From Bactericera cockerelli (lineage: Eukaryota; Arthropoda; Insecta; Hemiptera; Triozidae), in the NCBI GenBank assembly GCA_024516035.1, contig CM044967.1:9916990-9980989 (forward strand): 64,000 nt of DNA, written 5' to 3'. The notes beneath the pieces were generated by a model. It was not told where the DNA came from and did not search any database. It worked only from the letters and a program-made list of their open reading frames with translations. The position numbers and the translations under genes are program-made. This document shows, one piece after another, positions 1-12,199 of the stretch. Positions within the stretch are counted from its first letter, which is position 1; the number at the start of each line of letters is the position of its first letter.

Positions 1-1954
1 CTACAGCTAGTAGCTACATCCCAAATTTCATCACTTTACGTCAGTACGACTTACCATTCTTCAGATATTTTGTACACACACATATACCATTTGATAAAAA
101 AATACTTTTTCGAAATTAGGAGATTCTCCCAGAAATGTTATCAGCTCAATTTTGAAAAAACCAACCGAAAACATTAATTTCTATACCTTATAGGCATAGA
201 TATAGGTAGTAGATAGTAAAAATACGCTTAACTTTTTATTTCATTTGAGTTGACTGTTGCATTGTTGTCATGTTGAATGTTCAGATTTCGGAACAGAGGG
301 GAAATTCTGAGGATTAGGTTTGACTGTCTTTTTCCCATAAAAAACCCTCTAACAAAAAATATCCCCGAGGAAGAGTTGAGCCGTATTTTTCTTTCTAACC
401 AAAGTTAAGCAAACGGGAATAAAATGAACCAAACGGGAATAAAATGAACCAAACTGGAAGCAATAAGTCATTTTTCTTTTGGAAGATGAAAAATTTCCTC
501 TTCCAAAGTTAACCAAAATGGAAGTAGAAAATTCTTGCTTCCAGTTCTTTTATAGGTTAAGTCCATTGTTTATCTTTAAAAGTCCCGAAACGCATTTTTC
601 TTTTACGAATGTGGTGAAGTTGACTCGTTCCAAAAACATTCTCCACTCTCTTAATCGATCTCCCAATCTCCCTTTGAACTGTCTCACAACGCACAATTAA
701 CAAATCAGATGAGGATTAATTTGAACGTGATAATGATAACCAATCAGAGTGCATTGTGTGACGGTTGAAACTCAAATTTGGGGATTTGAGAGTGGGGAGT
801 GTTTCTGGAATGGGCTACTGGTCTTTCTTTTAATCTATCTTTTCATTCCCATTATTATGAGTCCCATTTAATATCTTTTGAATTATTTAATCTAACTGAT
901 GGGTGATTGAACTCTGAACTAAGTGGGAAAAACACAATTATTATAATGACTCGTCACTTGTAAATATCCCGCGAATTAATGAAATTATGGGATTTTCTTT
1001 GTAAAATCTATTCCTCAGTCTTCTCCCCTGTGCCAGATTCAGAATGCAGAATGGTGTTTACGAATGTTGAATACTGCTCTTGCCAAGTTGCCACTGACAC
1101 TTGTTGAGAATGTTAAATTTGCTCAGAGCTTAGAGAGTGTTCATAAAGGACAAATTGTTATCATTCCTTAACTCTCCTACCTTAAAATCACTGAATAAAT
1201 TTAAATTCCTAGAATCCCTCGATAAATTTAGTTATTATTTGAGCTATTAGGTATTTTGTTTTGTGAACTTTTTTTTCTCAATACCAATGTTTTGTTTCAT
1301 ATTACCTATGTATTATGTAAGTATGAGTTTCTTTCTATTTCTTGAATTCCAAAGTGCCAGTTTGCAGGCTGATAAATTTCAACATCAATTGTGACATAAT
1401 CTAGGAGGCCTTCATAGAGTGAAATCATCATACATTTGATCTATAATAATCTTTTAATATCAAGTTCATGCCAATATTCCAGTGGGTTAAAGGTACTTAA
1501 AATTCCATAAAAACCAATATGATCTTGAAAATGTAAATAATACATACCCATTATACCTAGGTAATTGTTGATATTTTGTAGATCTCAAGTCTTACTTCTC
1601 TTAAATAGTTTAATTTAGGGTAAGTACTTGTTTAATGAGTTGGCACCTTGCATCTCTTTATAATTCAGTGGTTTTTTTGTTTGTAGGAGCCAACCCTTGT
1701 TGACTTTCTTCATTCTATCAGGGTCCAAAAGAGCCTGGGTAGGTACATACTGGTATCATTCCTTGAGGAACCATTCACTATAGTGAATCATTCACCTTTA
1801 CAAGCTCACACTTCCTAATTAGGAATCTACCTAGTAACTATATTTGTCTAATACAAGGATCATTCTATGATTTCACTTTTCCTATTGAGTTCATAACTAA
1901 TCTCCTCATTCCTGCTTGTCCTAGCACCCAACTTATTCTTGATGGAATATAACA
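1..1954. other. AT-rich sequence without a recognised gene
   Basis: No ORF here resembles a protein I know, and the short ORF at 479-700 has no conserved features. A 20-bp unit containing AACGGGAATAAAATGAACC is repeated about twice at 411-455. The region may hold the promoter and non-coding first exon of the downstream EPS8-like gene, because that gene's first coding exon is preceded by a splice acceptor. I could not place a first exon. Confidence 0.5.
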
Positions 1955-1958
1955 TTAA

Positions 1959-2176
1959 CACGTATGAGACGGGTCCTATTTTCTATAGTTTGTACGCTGG
2001 GACAGCTTCAAATTAGGGTATGTGTTCCAAATATGACAACAACAACAAAAATTGGGACGGGCGAGTACAAAAATATATTCAAAATTGCATTATCTGTGCC
2101 CACCGGTGGGTCAGGTTACAAGGGAAATTGAAAAAAAAAAACGTGACCCACCGGTGGGCACGCCGTCTCATACGTG
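1959..2176. mobile_element. Short TIR element (MITE) flanked by TTAA
   Basis: The ends are exact inverted repeats, CACGTATGAGACGG at 1959-1972 and its complement at 2163-2176. TTAA lies directly outside both ends (1955-1958 and 2177-2180), which is the target-site signature of piggyBac-type elements. Inside is a second inverted pair built on GCCCACCGGTGGG (about 2098-2160). It has no coding capacity, so it is a non-autonomous element of 218 bp. The superfamily is inferred only from the TTAA target. Confidence 0.75.
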
Positions 2177-2181
2177 TTAAG

Positions 2182-3881
2182 AACAAATTGGGTTGAGAGA
2201 AATGAAGGGTTCATATTTTTGGAAGGGTTAGTAGATAATACAGACCATAGCAAGTAAGATACCAGAAATTGCAAAATGTTAGCCTTTATTTTATAGAAAT
2301 TACCAAGATGTATTAAGTGCATGTGCAACCAATTTCAATTCTATTTTTAAATTTTCTTCTAAAACCATGTGACACTACAGCCCTGGATGAGCCTTGGTCT
2401 CCTCAACAATAGACCTCCGTAGCATTCTGTCTTTTGACTTTGAACACCATCCCATGATTACCATAATTCAGAGATCATCTGTGACATTGTATTTTAAAAC
2501 TTACTTAAGATTCAATTCTTCCTAAATTACGATATTTGTCAGTGAAATGTGGGAAATTGTAACCTCATTGGGGTCTCTCCACCTTTCTCTCCCTCTCCCT
2601 CCACAAGAGTCACTGTTGTCAATCATCCACCCTTGATTTTCATTATCATTATGATGTGCTAATTTTCATTCTAGCAAATCTGATCTAATCTTGTGATTCA
2701 ACATTCAACCTTAACATTTGTTGTTATTCTGCTTATAATGTCAAGTTTGAATGTTGAATTCTATACAGTGGCAGCTTGTGAGAAAAGTAGTTGAAGGATT
2801 TTTTTTAATGTTAAATTATTATAGTAAAAAGCCCAAATGCTTCTCATCTTCAGAAATAAAGAGAAATTGATGAGGATTTACTATCATTTAAATTTCTTGA
2901 TCTACCTAGGGAACTTATTCTAATATAACTTTTGGTTTGAGGTTTCAAGGTCTCAGGTTTGATTCCCAACTTTTTGGCAAAAATTGTTATTACATGTTTG
3001 CTATTAATAATTTAACATTAAAAAAACTTTCCTGGGGCCTTTTTTCACTGGTTGCCACTGTATTCACTCACATTTTTTTTTTTTTTTTTGAATCTTTCCT
3101 AACAGCCTCTTTTTTTTCCAGGAAACTAAGTGTGCTCTAACTGTCAATCCTGTACTCAATGTATAAAGAAAAATCAAAATAAACAAAAAAAATCTATAAG
3201 AAAAATTCTAATGGCTTAGCTGACTGGTTTACATAAGTAAGTTCACAATATGAATTTTTTTTAAAAGTCAAAGTGGTTATGATGCTAAACTTGTTATGTA
3301 TACAATCTGGCACAAGGATCCATAGTCTGTGGATTGGATCCCACCTAATAATCGGATTTTTCCTCATTGATTTGAGTGTGTGAGTCCATAGCATTGTCAT
3401 CTCTCTTAGCTTGTCATCTCTGAAACTTGTATTAATGAAGGAGTTTATTTAAATTTACGTGTAAAAAATTGAATACCTAATGATTATAATGTTGTATGAA
3501 GACTTAAAGGCAATTTTACTCTACTATTCGTTATTTGTAGGAAAGGTACCTCTGTCACACGGATTGAAAGATTTCATAAATGCCATAATCCAATGTCTAG
3601 GCTCCTTTCATGCTCAATAATTCAATTTTGGATTAACATAGTAAAAAGATATCAAGATGGCATTTTACAGTTCTATTGCTGACCATGTCACCAGTTTCCC
3701 ATATTATTAACATCATCCATCTTGATTAATATTTGATTATAAAAAGAAATTTTTATTCTGCTCAAGTTTTTAACTCGCAACCATTGAACTCTGTTTTTTC
3801 TCAAAAACACTTGAAGGAAAACAGACCAAAGAATTTTTTGTTGTATGTAGTGAGAATTGATTTTCCAATTTAACTTTTCAG
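2182..3881. other. Non-coding, probable 5' intron of the EPS8-like gene
   Basis: No conserved ORF. It ends in a good splice acceptor (TAACTTTTCAG, 3871-3881) immediately before the first coding exon of the + strand gene. That suggests at least one untranslated exon lies further left. There is a degenerate tRNA-like phrase (GGTTTGATTCCC near 2956) and a poly-T run near 3072. Confidence 0.5.
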
Positions 3882-6800
3882 GTATGAAATTAAGTGGTAA
3901 TTCCAAAATGGCATTTTCAAGGAGTAGTGTTACTTCAAACAACAGCTACGAAAAAAGAGGTAAGAACTTCATGATTTTATATAATTTTTAATTTAAAAAA
4001 TATGAAAAAAAATATGTAGTAGGAACTCACTTTTAGGAGTTTTAGTGTATATGTTTGTGACAAAATAAACAATGTAAGAGAGTTTCTCTTTTAAGATGTA
4101 CCTACTGTATTCTCTTAGTAAATGAAAGGTTGCATTTGTAATGGCATTTTTAGAGAGAAAAAAAATCAATTTGTTTGACTTTCAAGAACTTTTCAGGTGT
4201 TTCAATAGTGTCAAAAATTTCGTGTATTGAAAAAAGAGGAACTACCACAAAGCATGACTGTCTAAAATAAAATAAATAAAAAAAATGAAAGTAGTGTTAC
4301 TTCAAACGCCAATGCCAATTGCAGAGGAACATTAATTGCAATTTAGGAGATTAGGAAAGTGTCTAATAAATGGTAAATTTTATTAAAATACAATAATGAG
4401 TGAGTCAATTAAAAAATAAATAAATATATTTCATGAGAAGAAAAATGAAGAGTAAATATCTGTTTCACCATTCCACAGAGAGTACAGAAAAAGGGGATGA
4501 TGAGGGACCAGTATATGTCATGGAACACTTGGCTACTTTCACTGTTGCCAAAGAAACTGGTATTGTTTATCCTGCTGATGGCATGAGGCGGTTGTTACAA
4601 CTGGAGAAATCCAATGGGATTTGGTCACAAAAAATGCAGCTCAAATTGGATAAAAACGTTGTCTTGATTATGGACTTTGAAACTGGTGTAAGTATACTCT
4701 GTTCCCACTTAATATAACTCTCTAGATTCAGGACAATCAGTGTGTTCCCTATTTCATAATGGTATGTGATGGTTGGTCCCAGTTTGTGTATTTCTCTTGG
4801 TAGTTTGTGTGAAACACTCTAATGCTTACTTACACGCTAATGCTGTATGTAACTATGTATATCTCCCACTTAGTGATATCAGTGTTTCAAGATGGTGATT
4901 AATGTGAAGAAGAAAAATAAACTTATTTAAACTTACCGATTAAGACTACTGAGTCTCATCTGTCCCATTTTTCCAGCAGTGAGCCCAAGACTTATTATCA
5001 AGTGTTAAAATCTCAAATGGAAGTATAACTTGTCATTTCCTGGTTGGGTTTTGAAACCGCGACCTCTGGATTACCAGAGAGACGCCTTGACCATTGAGCT
5101 ACTAGGACCAGGTAGCTCTGTGATAGAGCTAGAGCATGTGAGTACAGTCACACCACCTTCATACTACTCCTTCTTCTTCCTTCATTGCAGGCTGTTATGG
5201 AAAGGTTTCCATTTGGTTTGATTCAAGATCCCACAGCATTTACAAGTCATGATCCAATGGAAATGTACAACAATATTTTAGTATTCATAGTTGGAGAGGA
5301 GCATCAGAACAATTCCCGCTCTGAAATGCATATTTTTCAGGTAAACTTTTTACTCTAGGCAGTTTAGGCCCAACACATCCAAGTACATATTTTTATTCAT
5401 TTTCATAGCAGCCTTAATGCAAGACAGCTATGATTTAAAATCGATACGTTTGTATAACGTTCAAGTTCAATACTTTTACAAATTTCTCATTTTCCAAACA
5501 TTCAATACAAGGTGAATCTAAAGACGAAATTAATATACAAAATTGGGATTACAAGTTCGAGTCTGAACTTACATTTCCCCATTTGATACAAAATATAGAC
5601 TTCAGTCCAAGAAGTATAACAAAAATGTCTCTTGATTTCGCACTAAATCAAGTGACCGAAATCCTAGGGCTGATTGAATTAAAGAAAACAAAAAAAGCCA
5701 AGTGTTTTCTATTTTCAAATTATTTCGACTTATTTCAGATTCACTCTCTATTACAAGTATTGATTAAAAACAAATACACATGTACAATACATGAATAGTT
5801 CCTGCTGGGCTATTGGAAAATCTTTATTGGAAACTAAATTCACCACCTGACTACTACGCGGTAATCTAATACATAGGTAGTCTAAAACTAAATTATTTGT
5901 AGATAATGGTTTCCAAAAACACGTCTTCAGAGAACATATTGGTAAAAAAATATTTTTTTACAGTGTCAGAGTATTGCAGCCCAAGAGCTTGTTGAGAGTC
6001 TAAAGCTACTGAGAGCTGGCAAAACCATTCCAAACCGGAAGAGTCGTTCCATACCACCACCTCCCCCCACCCCTCCACCAGACCCTCCTCTTAATGGAGT
6101 TAATGTGAGAGAAAAAGTATCTGCCTTCAATGCGAGTACACATCGGGACGTAAGTAAATGATTGCTATGTCACAATTTCAATGGAAAATAAACTCTCATT
6201 AGGAGAAATTACATTTAAGTTATTATTTAGATGTCAAACATATTAAGGATCTTTAGGAAAAATTCAAAAATCAAATTTAAACATACAAGATTTTTTATTC
6301 TTTCAAAGTCAATGTGAGTAGGAGCTTCATAGAACTGTCCCTGGACATGAAACGTAACATTACTTTTGGGTTGTCAAACAGCAATTTTTGTATTAACGAA
6401 ATTTTTCAATTTCAAAGATTTTAAGTTATTGTCTCCTAAATCATCTATTTACTATCAAAAATTATTGCAGCTTACATTATTAATAACAGCAATATATCTA
6501 CAAAAAATCTTTCAAATTAAAGCATGTATTCAAGATCAAGAGGATCGCCTCACAAACGGACAAACTATCGTCATAATCGCCGAGTTATTCACACTTCCCT
6601 CAGACATTAAAGTAATAAGTATATCTTTTCTTCTTAGACGCGGATTCAGTGCGAGGAGGAACAGGTGGAGAAAACATGAGTGACATCAGTGGAGGAGGCG
6701 GGGCCTATTACCCCCAGGATGATGACACATGTTCCAACACGTCTGAAAAATATGAAAGAGATGTTACCATTCTCAATCATTGTTTTGATGATATTGAAAA

Positions 6801-9800
6801 ATTCATTGCACGTCTTCAACATGCTGCCGCTGCATCTAGGTAAGTCATTTTCGAGAACAACCTTCCTTTTACCTGAGCAAAGAACATTAGTACAGTCCCT
6901 TTTGTTTCGTATTGTGAACAAATAAAGGGCAAATGATACACTAGAAAAAGAAAGAAGAAGTCCTATAATTCTGCGCTACCCTCTAAATTTGTGATATACT
7001 AACACAAAGAACACACATTTATTTTATTATTTCTTCTTTCGACTTCTTGAAGTGATACCCATACGTTCCTATTATTCTGTATCTTTCTACTGTTGGTGTT
7101 CTATCAACAAAAAAATGACAAGAAAATTTCAACTACTAAAGAAGTTAAACCAAATTTAAGTCCGTATGGAATGGAGTTAATTGGAAACAACAGCAAGTGA
7201 CAGCTGATTCTACCAATGAGTATATTTTGAGAACATAACTATGATTGAGGTGAAATTCGGTAGGTAATTTCAAGTTTTACCAACATCTAATAATGGTGCA
7301 GTGTTGCAATTTTGCGTCTAAAAATGTTTTATATTTATTAACTTTAATGACGGTCTTGTACTGGTTTGTTCTTCTAATTATTAGAGAGCTGGAACGTCGA
7401 CATCTCAATCGGAAATCAAAGAAGAAAGACCTTGGTGATGGCATGCTTACCATGAGAGCTAAACCTCCACCCGAAATTGAATTTGTGGAGATCTTCCAGA
7501 AGTTCAAGCTCTCTTTCAATTTACTGGCAAAGCTCAAAGCACACATCCATGACCCTAATGCTCCTGAGTTGGTTCATTTTCTATTCACTCCACTTGCTTT
7601 GATAGGTATGTTTTGTTCTCATCCATTTCAAATCTTACAAAGCTCTTATTTCAAAAAAAAATATCGAATGTTCATGAAAAGAATCAATATGCTTTCTTAT
7701 GTAGAATGAGAAGCTTATTCTAACACACAAGTTCTGACTCGAAATTGTAATCTTAATTTTGTCTATCAATTTCGCCCTAAATCTATTTGTGCAATTAGAG
7801 AGGATTTTTCAATATAAAATGGAACATCAACTATGGGCGAGAAACTGATTTTGCCGCAGATAGTGAGGGGTTTGGCTAGACCTTATTAAAGCATGTCTTC
7901 CAAATTTAACGTTTTGGATTTTTTAGCTCCAAGTGTCTAAAGATGGCCAATAACTTTTAAATAAATTACTTTTTTTAAATAGTTTTATTTTTTCATGTAT
8001 ATGAAGATTTTTTTAAATATAAATTGTACCATTTAAATTCATTGTACAGTTGACGCATCACACGACACAGAATATGGTCCCAATCTCTCCGCCAAAGTAG
8101 TCTCTCCTCTGCTCACTGGGGATGCTATCAATCTCCTTAACAACTGCGTTACGAGTAAGGAGACGGAGTTATGGCATTCCCTAGGAGACACTTGGGTTGT
8201 GCCTAGATACCTGTGGAAGGACTATGTGACCCCTTATCATCCGATATTCATGGATGGCTGGTCGCCAGAATATCCCATTCAAGATGAGCTAGAATCTGTG
8301 GCCTTGAATAATCCTTCCCCCTCAGAAGGTAATTGTTACAATTAGTTCATTTATAATACTAATGCCAGCCAGCATCATCATTTCTACAAATACACCATAC
8401 AATTTATTAAACCATTATAACTCTGACCATATTTATCAGACCATATCTCTCTCTTTATACAAAGTTTTTGAACGTCTTGTACCTAAAATTAATATTTAAA
8501 AAAACCAGTAATAAAAAATGAGATTTATTGAAAAAGTTCAATCCTAGAACATTCAGAAACTCATTTTTCTATTGAACTTTAAACATTATCGTTGAGAGTT
8601 TCATTCGTTGTTTTAAGGCTGTTTCTCATTTCCGGGAATACTACTGTTTTAGCTTCTATACCGAATCAAATCAATTAAATAATACTATGTTGCTATTGAA
8701 AGAAATGAGTATGTTAAGACCAAATAAAGATCTAGTTTGGAAAAACACAAAAGCTAGTTTTTGATTGTGTTCCTTAGTTCAGAATGTAGTGCTCATTTTG
8801 TGAGTATTTTTATTTATTTATTTTTCAGGCAAAAAATCTCGAGATGAGTTGAGATCGGGCCCATTAGATCCAGACCATCACCATTATCCAGCTCATCATA
8901 GAACAGAAACCTCCCACTACGGAAGCGAGTACTTTGATTATGAGGGTGGAGAGCGTCAGCCTACACCTGCTGGTATGTAATAGAAACCCCATAATTTAAT
9001 TTTTATAAATTACAACATATGAGATATTGAAAATTGTCATATTCTAAGGATTGGCTAGTCTGTTTTTAGTCCTCTAGCAGAACTTGATTTAAATATAGGT
9101 TGAATAAGTTTTTGAATTTCTTGGAAATTCCTGATAAAACTACAGCAAAAAATATTTCCTCAATTGTAATAAAAAGTTGTGTGGTGTGCATACCAGTTAA
9201 GGGTGTTCAAGTTGGGCATTTGCGTTTGAATGGTGTAATTAGAGCTGCTAAATTGTTAACTATGCTGTATGATAGAAAGGTATAGCACACTCAGTAAGAA
9301 AAAAGTTACATAATTTATGTGTGATATAGATAGGTTCAAAAACTTTGGCAATATTCTATATTTCCATTCAAATTAGAAAAATAGAGATACTATGATGTAC
9401 TTTATTTTGCGTCTAGGTGATCCCCGCTACAGTGTAGAGTCATTACGTCATGAAGTTTACGCACGTGGTGGTCTGACAGACGAGAGAGAACTCCCTTCAG
9501 GGACACAGGACTATCCTCCAGACACCTCTGCCCGTAGTGACATCTCTGCCGACTCTATTGAACGAAATGGTATGTTGTAAATATTTTTTTTTGAAAACGT
9601 AATTACTTCAGAGAAATTTCTAATATTAGTTCGATACTCTAAAAAAGAAAATAAGTCCAATCCGCCACTGATGACTCAACGGTAACAGTTGTGTCACAAT
9701 ACATTTAATTAGGTCGCAGTGATAATTCTAAGGGTTTCACTCAAAACCCTGCAACCAGGTCAGATAATAATATAAAAAAAACAGTTAGCTAAAAATCAAA

Positions 9801-12199
9801 GAAAAATTCGTAATCAGCATCTCAAAATCATTGGATTTGATATGCCAAACCCCCATCTAGTAAGAATAGTAAAAAAGTTAGACCTAGGGAATCCCCCAAA
9901 ATACTAGTAAATTGGGTTCCAAAAAGTTCAAAAGTTCACGATACCAAAACTTGTTCTCATAAAAATTTCATATCTCTTATCGTTCAACCAGAATGGTCTA
10001 ACGCCGTCAAATTAGTCAGTGATTTTTGATCTAGTTTGTTATAGGTCAAACTAGTTTGATAGTTAAATTATCATATTTGGAGCTACTTCAACTTATTCGT
10101 TTTGATAGTTAAACTATCATATAAGGAGCTACTTCAAGGTGGCCTCGTTTGCTATTTGGTATAATTTCAAGGATTAAAATGTAGTTTTTTTTATTTTGGT
10201 CATTTTAACAGGTTTGGGAGAAAAGTTTGAGCGAGCTCAAGCCCGATGGTTAGAAGAGTTGAGAATCAGTGGTGCCAAAATTGTGCAAGTGACATATCCA
10301 CGCACTGCTAATAATGACAAGGAATTGACTGTGGTCAGAAGTGAGCTGCTGGAGGTAAGGACACAATTCTTAAGGGGGTTTTAATATTGCACGTATAATT
10401 GAAACAAGATTAAAAAGCACGAAAGTACCTACCTGAAAGTGTTGAATTCAACACCATTGCAACATGTTCAACACACAATTGAAATGAGCTTAAAAATCAC
10501 GAAAGTAGAGGTAATAGCTCTAAAAACATTTCAGAAATATGACATGAAATTAATATTTGGCTGAATGTTGCGAGCTCTCTAATAGATTCTGTGTGAGAAA
10601 TTTACAGTTTCACAGTCAACCATATCACCTATCATTAGAAAAGTCATTAGAAACAAAAGTTTTGTTTTGTTTTTCAATACTTATGCACTATATCATTTTT
10701 GAATACTCGTATTTGATAAGTAAAGTAAATAAATAGTAAATAAATTTACTACGAACAGATTGCTTTTCATAGGATTTTTTTTTTTTTTTTTTTTTTTTTC
10801 TCTCTGTAAATTTGATTAAAAGTTGTATAGATGGATGGTTGTGAATCTACTTTTGTATTTTATTACTAAATAACTTGTGGATTCCTGTGTCAAATTAATA
10901 AAATATCTTTTTTCAGGTGTTGGATGACAGCAGAAAATGGTGGAAGGCTCGCAATAGTCGCGGTCAAGTAGCTCATGTTCCCCACACGATTGTCACCTTG
11001 TTTAATCCAGATGAACCTCCTGAGGTTTTTAATAATCCGCTCTACTCCCGCGAATACTCGGGACAGGTGAGACCCATTGTAGTGATATTCCTTAAGCTAT
11101 GAACTCTAAACCAGCGGGTTTATTTTCGAAACCTGTTAAAAATCAATATGGAAAATATTTTATCTTATATAAAATGATTCGTTTGTGTGTATGTATGTTT
11201 GTCCTACTTTTAATCAAAATATTAGCGAGTTCGTTCAAATTTTCGACCTTTTTTTGAGACTTCTTAGGTACTTTACCAAAATTCGCCATGGAACTTGAAA
11301 TTTGATTCGGTAACCGATATTTTTTATTGTAAAATCAGTCGGAGAACATCACAGCCTTTCATTTGAGCCCTTTAACGACATATTTTGACAAACCTTTCTC
11401 GAAGTATAGACCAGTTTGTTGCATTTTTCTATAATTTTTCAGATTAACCAGTGTGTGTGCGTATGTACGTGTAAGTGTGTGATGGCTTGGCGAAGCAGGT
11501 GCAGACCGCTTTTAGTTTTTAATTACAAGTCGGTCATGCCTCTATAATGCGATATGCGAATATTCTCTATTAAACATTTCTCACTCAAAATGGGTGGGGT
11601 ATATCTGACAAGTCAGCTGTATATTGATTGTTGTACACTAATTAGAATAACACTAACAGTCGTATTTATGAACAAAAAACCCCATCTGAGCAATGTCTCA
11701 AGAAGGATTTCCTTTAATATTATTGGCCAGTACCTTGCTTGAGACATTGCTTGGTCGGCGTTTTCTGTTCATAAATACGGCTGTAAGTAGGTATGTTTTG
11801 AAACGAGCTCATCGTTTTTAAATTCTTGATTTTGTTTTGTTTGATTCTATTCATAGCTAGTCTTGGTCCATTATAGTTTCCTGAATGATTTGATCGAAGG
11901 GATTAAAATTCTAGAATATACCTGATATCTAAAGGCAGGCTAAGACTCACGGGTCTTTGCATTGTCCTCCAGCTAGATATTTATCAGTTTAGAGGTAGTG
12001 GTTGATATTTTTACAGTACATTGTAAAAAATTAAGTTATTAATCATTCACCAAGTAATTATTATTATTTCTTTCTATTTCAGAATGAAAGAGAGTCTCTG
12101 AGTGGCAATAGATCATCTGGTGTTTCACCCACTAGTGCACCAGCTGAGTGGGTACGCAAAGAAAGATTAGGGAAGAAGGGCGAGTTCCGATATTTCTAG
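3882..12199 (+). CDS. Eps8: EPS8 / arouser-like adaptor protein (PTB and SH3), 12 coding exons
   Basis: Coding exons: 3882-3959 (ATG 3884), 4479-4687, 5191-5340, 5964-6153, 6638-6839, 7385-7605, 8050-8328, 8829-8972, 9417-9569, 10212-10354, 10917-11066, 12083-12199. The joined frame is open for about 677 aa, with GT-AG borders and matching phases throughout. Residues about 33-165 are the EPS8-type PTB domain (begins YVMEHLATFTV; includes ERFPFGLIQDPTAF). A proline run (IPPPPPTPPP) follows near 176. Residues about 225-435 are the conserved EPS8 core (LVHFLFTPLALI). Residues about 560-622 are an SH3 domain (LLEVLDDSRKWWKARN). EPS8 proteins link receptor tyrosine kinases to Rac and actin in the cytoplasm; the Drosophila relative is arouser. 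The model stops soon after the SH3 (ends GEFRYF), so the C-terminal actin-binding region of vertebrate EPS8 is absent unless another isoform exists. The start is the first ATG after an acceptor; the next in-frame Met is residue 9. Confidence 0.93.
5000..5185 (-). repeat. tRNA-derived SINE fragment
   Basis: Read on the - strand, 5030-5110 has a tRNA-like body: TAGCTCAATGGTCAAGG as A-box region and GGTTTCAAAACCC as B-box region. The arms are imperfect, so this is a SINE head rather than a working tRNA. It sits in the EPS8 intron and ends only a few bases before the acceptor of the exon at 5191. A related head occurs on the + strand at 35,246. Confidence 0.6.
10049..10138. repeat. Two-copy direct repeat, about 50 bp
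   Basis: The phrase TTTGATAGTTAAA.TATCATAT followed by GGAGCTACTTCAA occurs twice in tandem. Each copy holds a small palindrome (GATAGTTAAACTATC). It lies in the EPS8 intron before the exon at 10,212. Confidence 0.6.
11171..11530. repeat. Unclassified interspersed repeat
   Basis: It begins near CTTATATAAAATGATTCG, followed by GTGTGTATGTATGTTTGTCC, and ends near GCAGACCGCTTTTAG. Its AT-rich end and GTATGT-type phrases resemble the copies at 32,910 and 29,487. No ORF. Confidence 0.35.
11656..11784. mobile_element. MITE with about 45-bp inverted ends
   Basis: The left end ACAGTCGTATTTATGAACA and the right end (complement ACAGCCGTATTTATGAACA) pair. The pairing continues through GAGCAATGTCTCAAG on the left and CTTGAGACATTGCTT on the right. 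About 40 bp of spacer remain and there is no ORF. It lies in the last EPS8 intron. Confidence 0.75.

Noticed and set aside
6646..6925. Overlapping ORFs on both strands near 6.7 kb
   Set aside because: Only the frame through 6638-6839 continues the EPS8 protein; the others are shadows.
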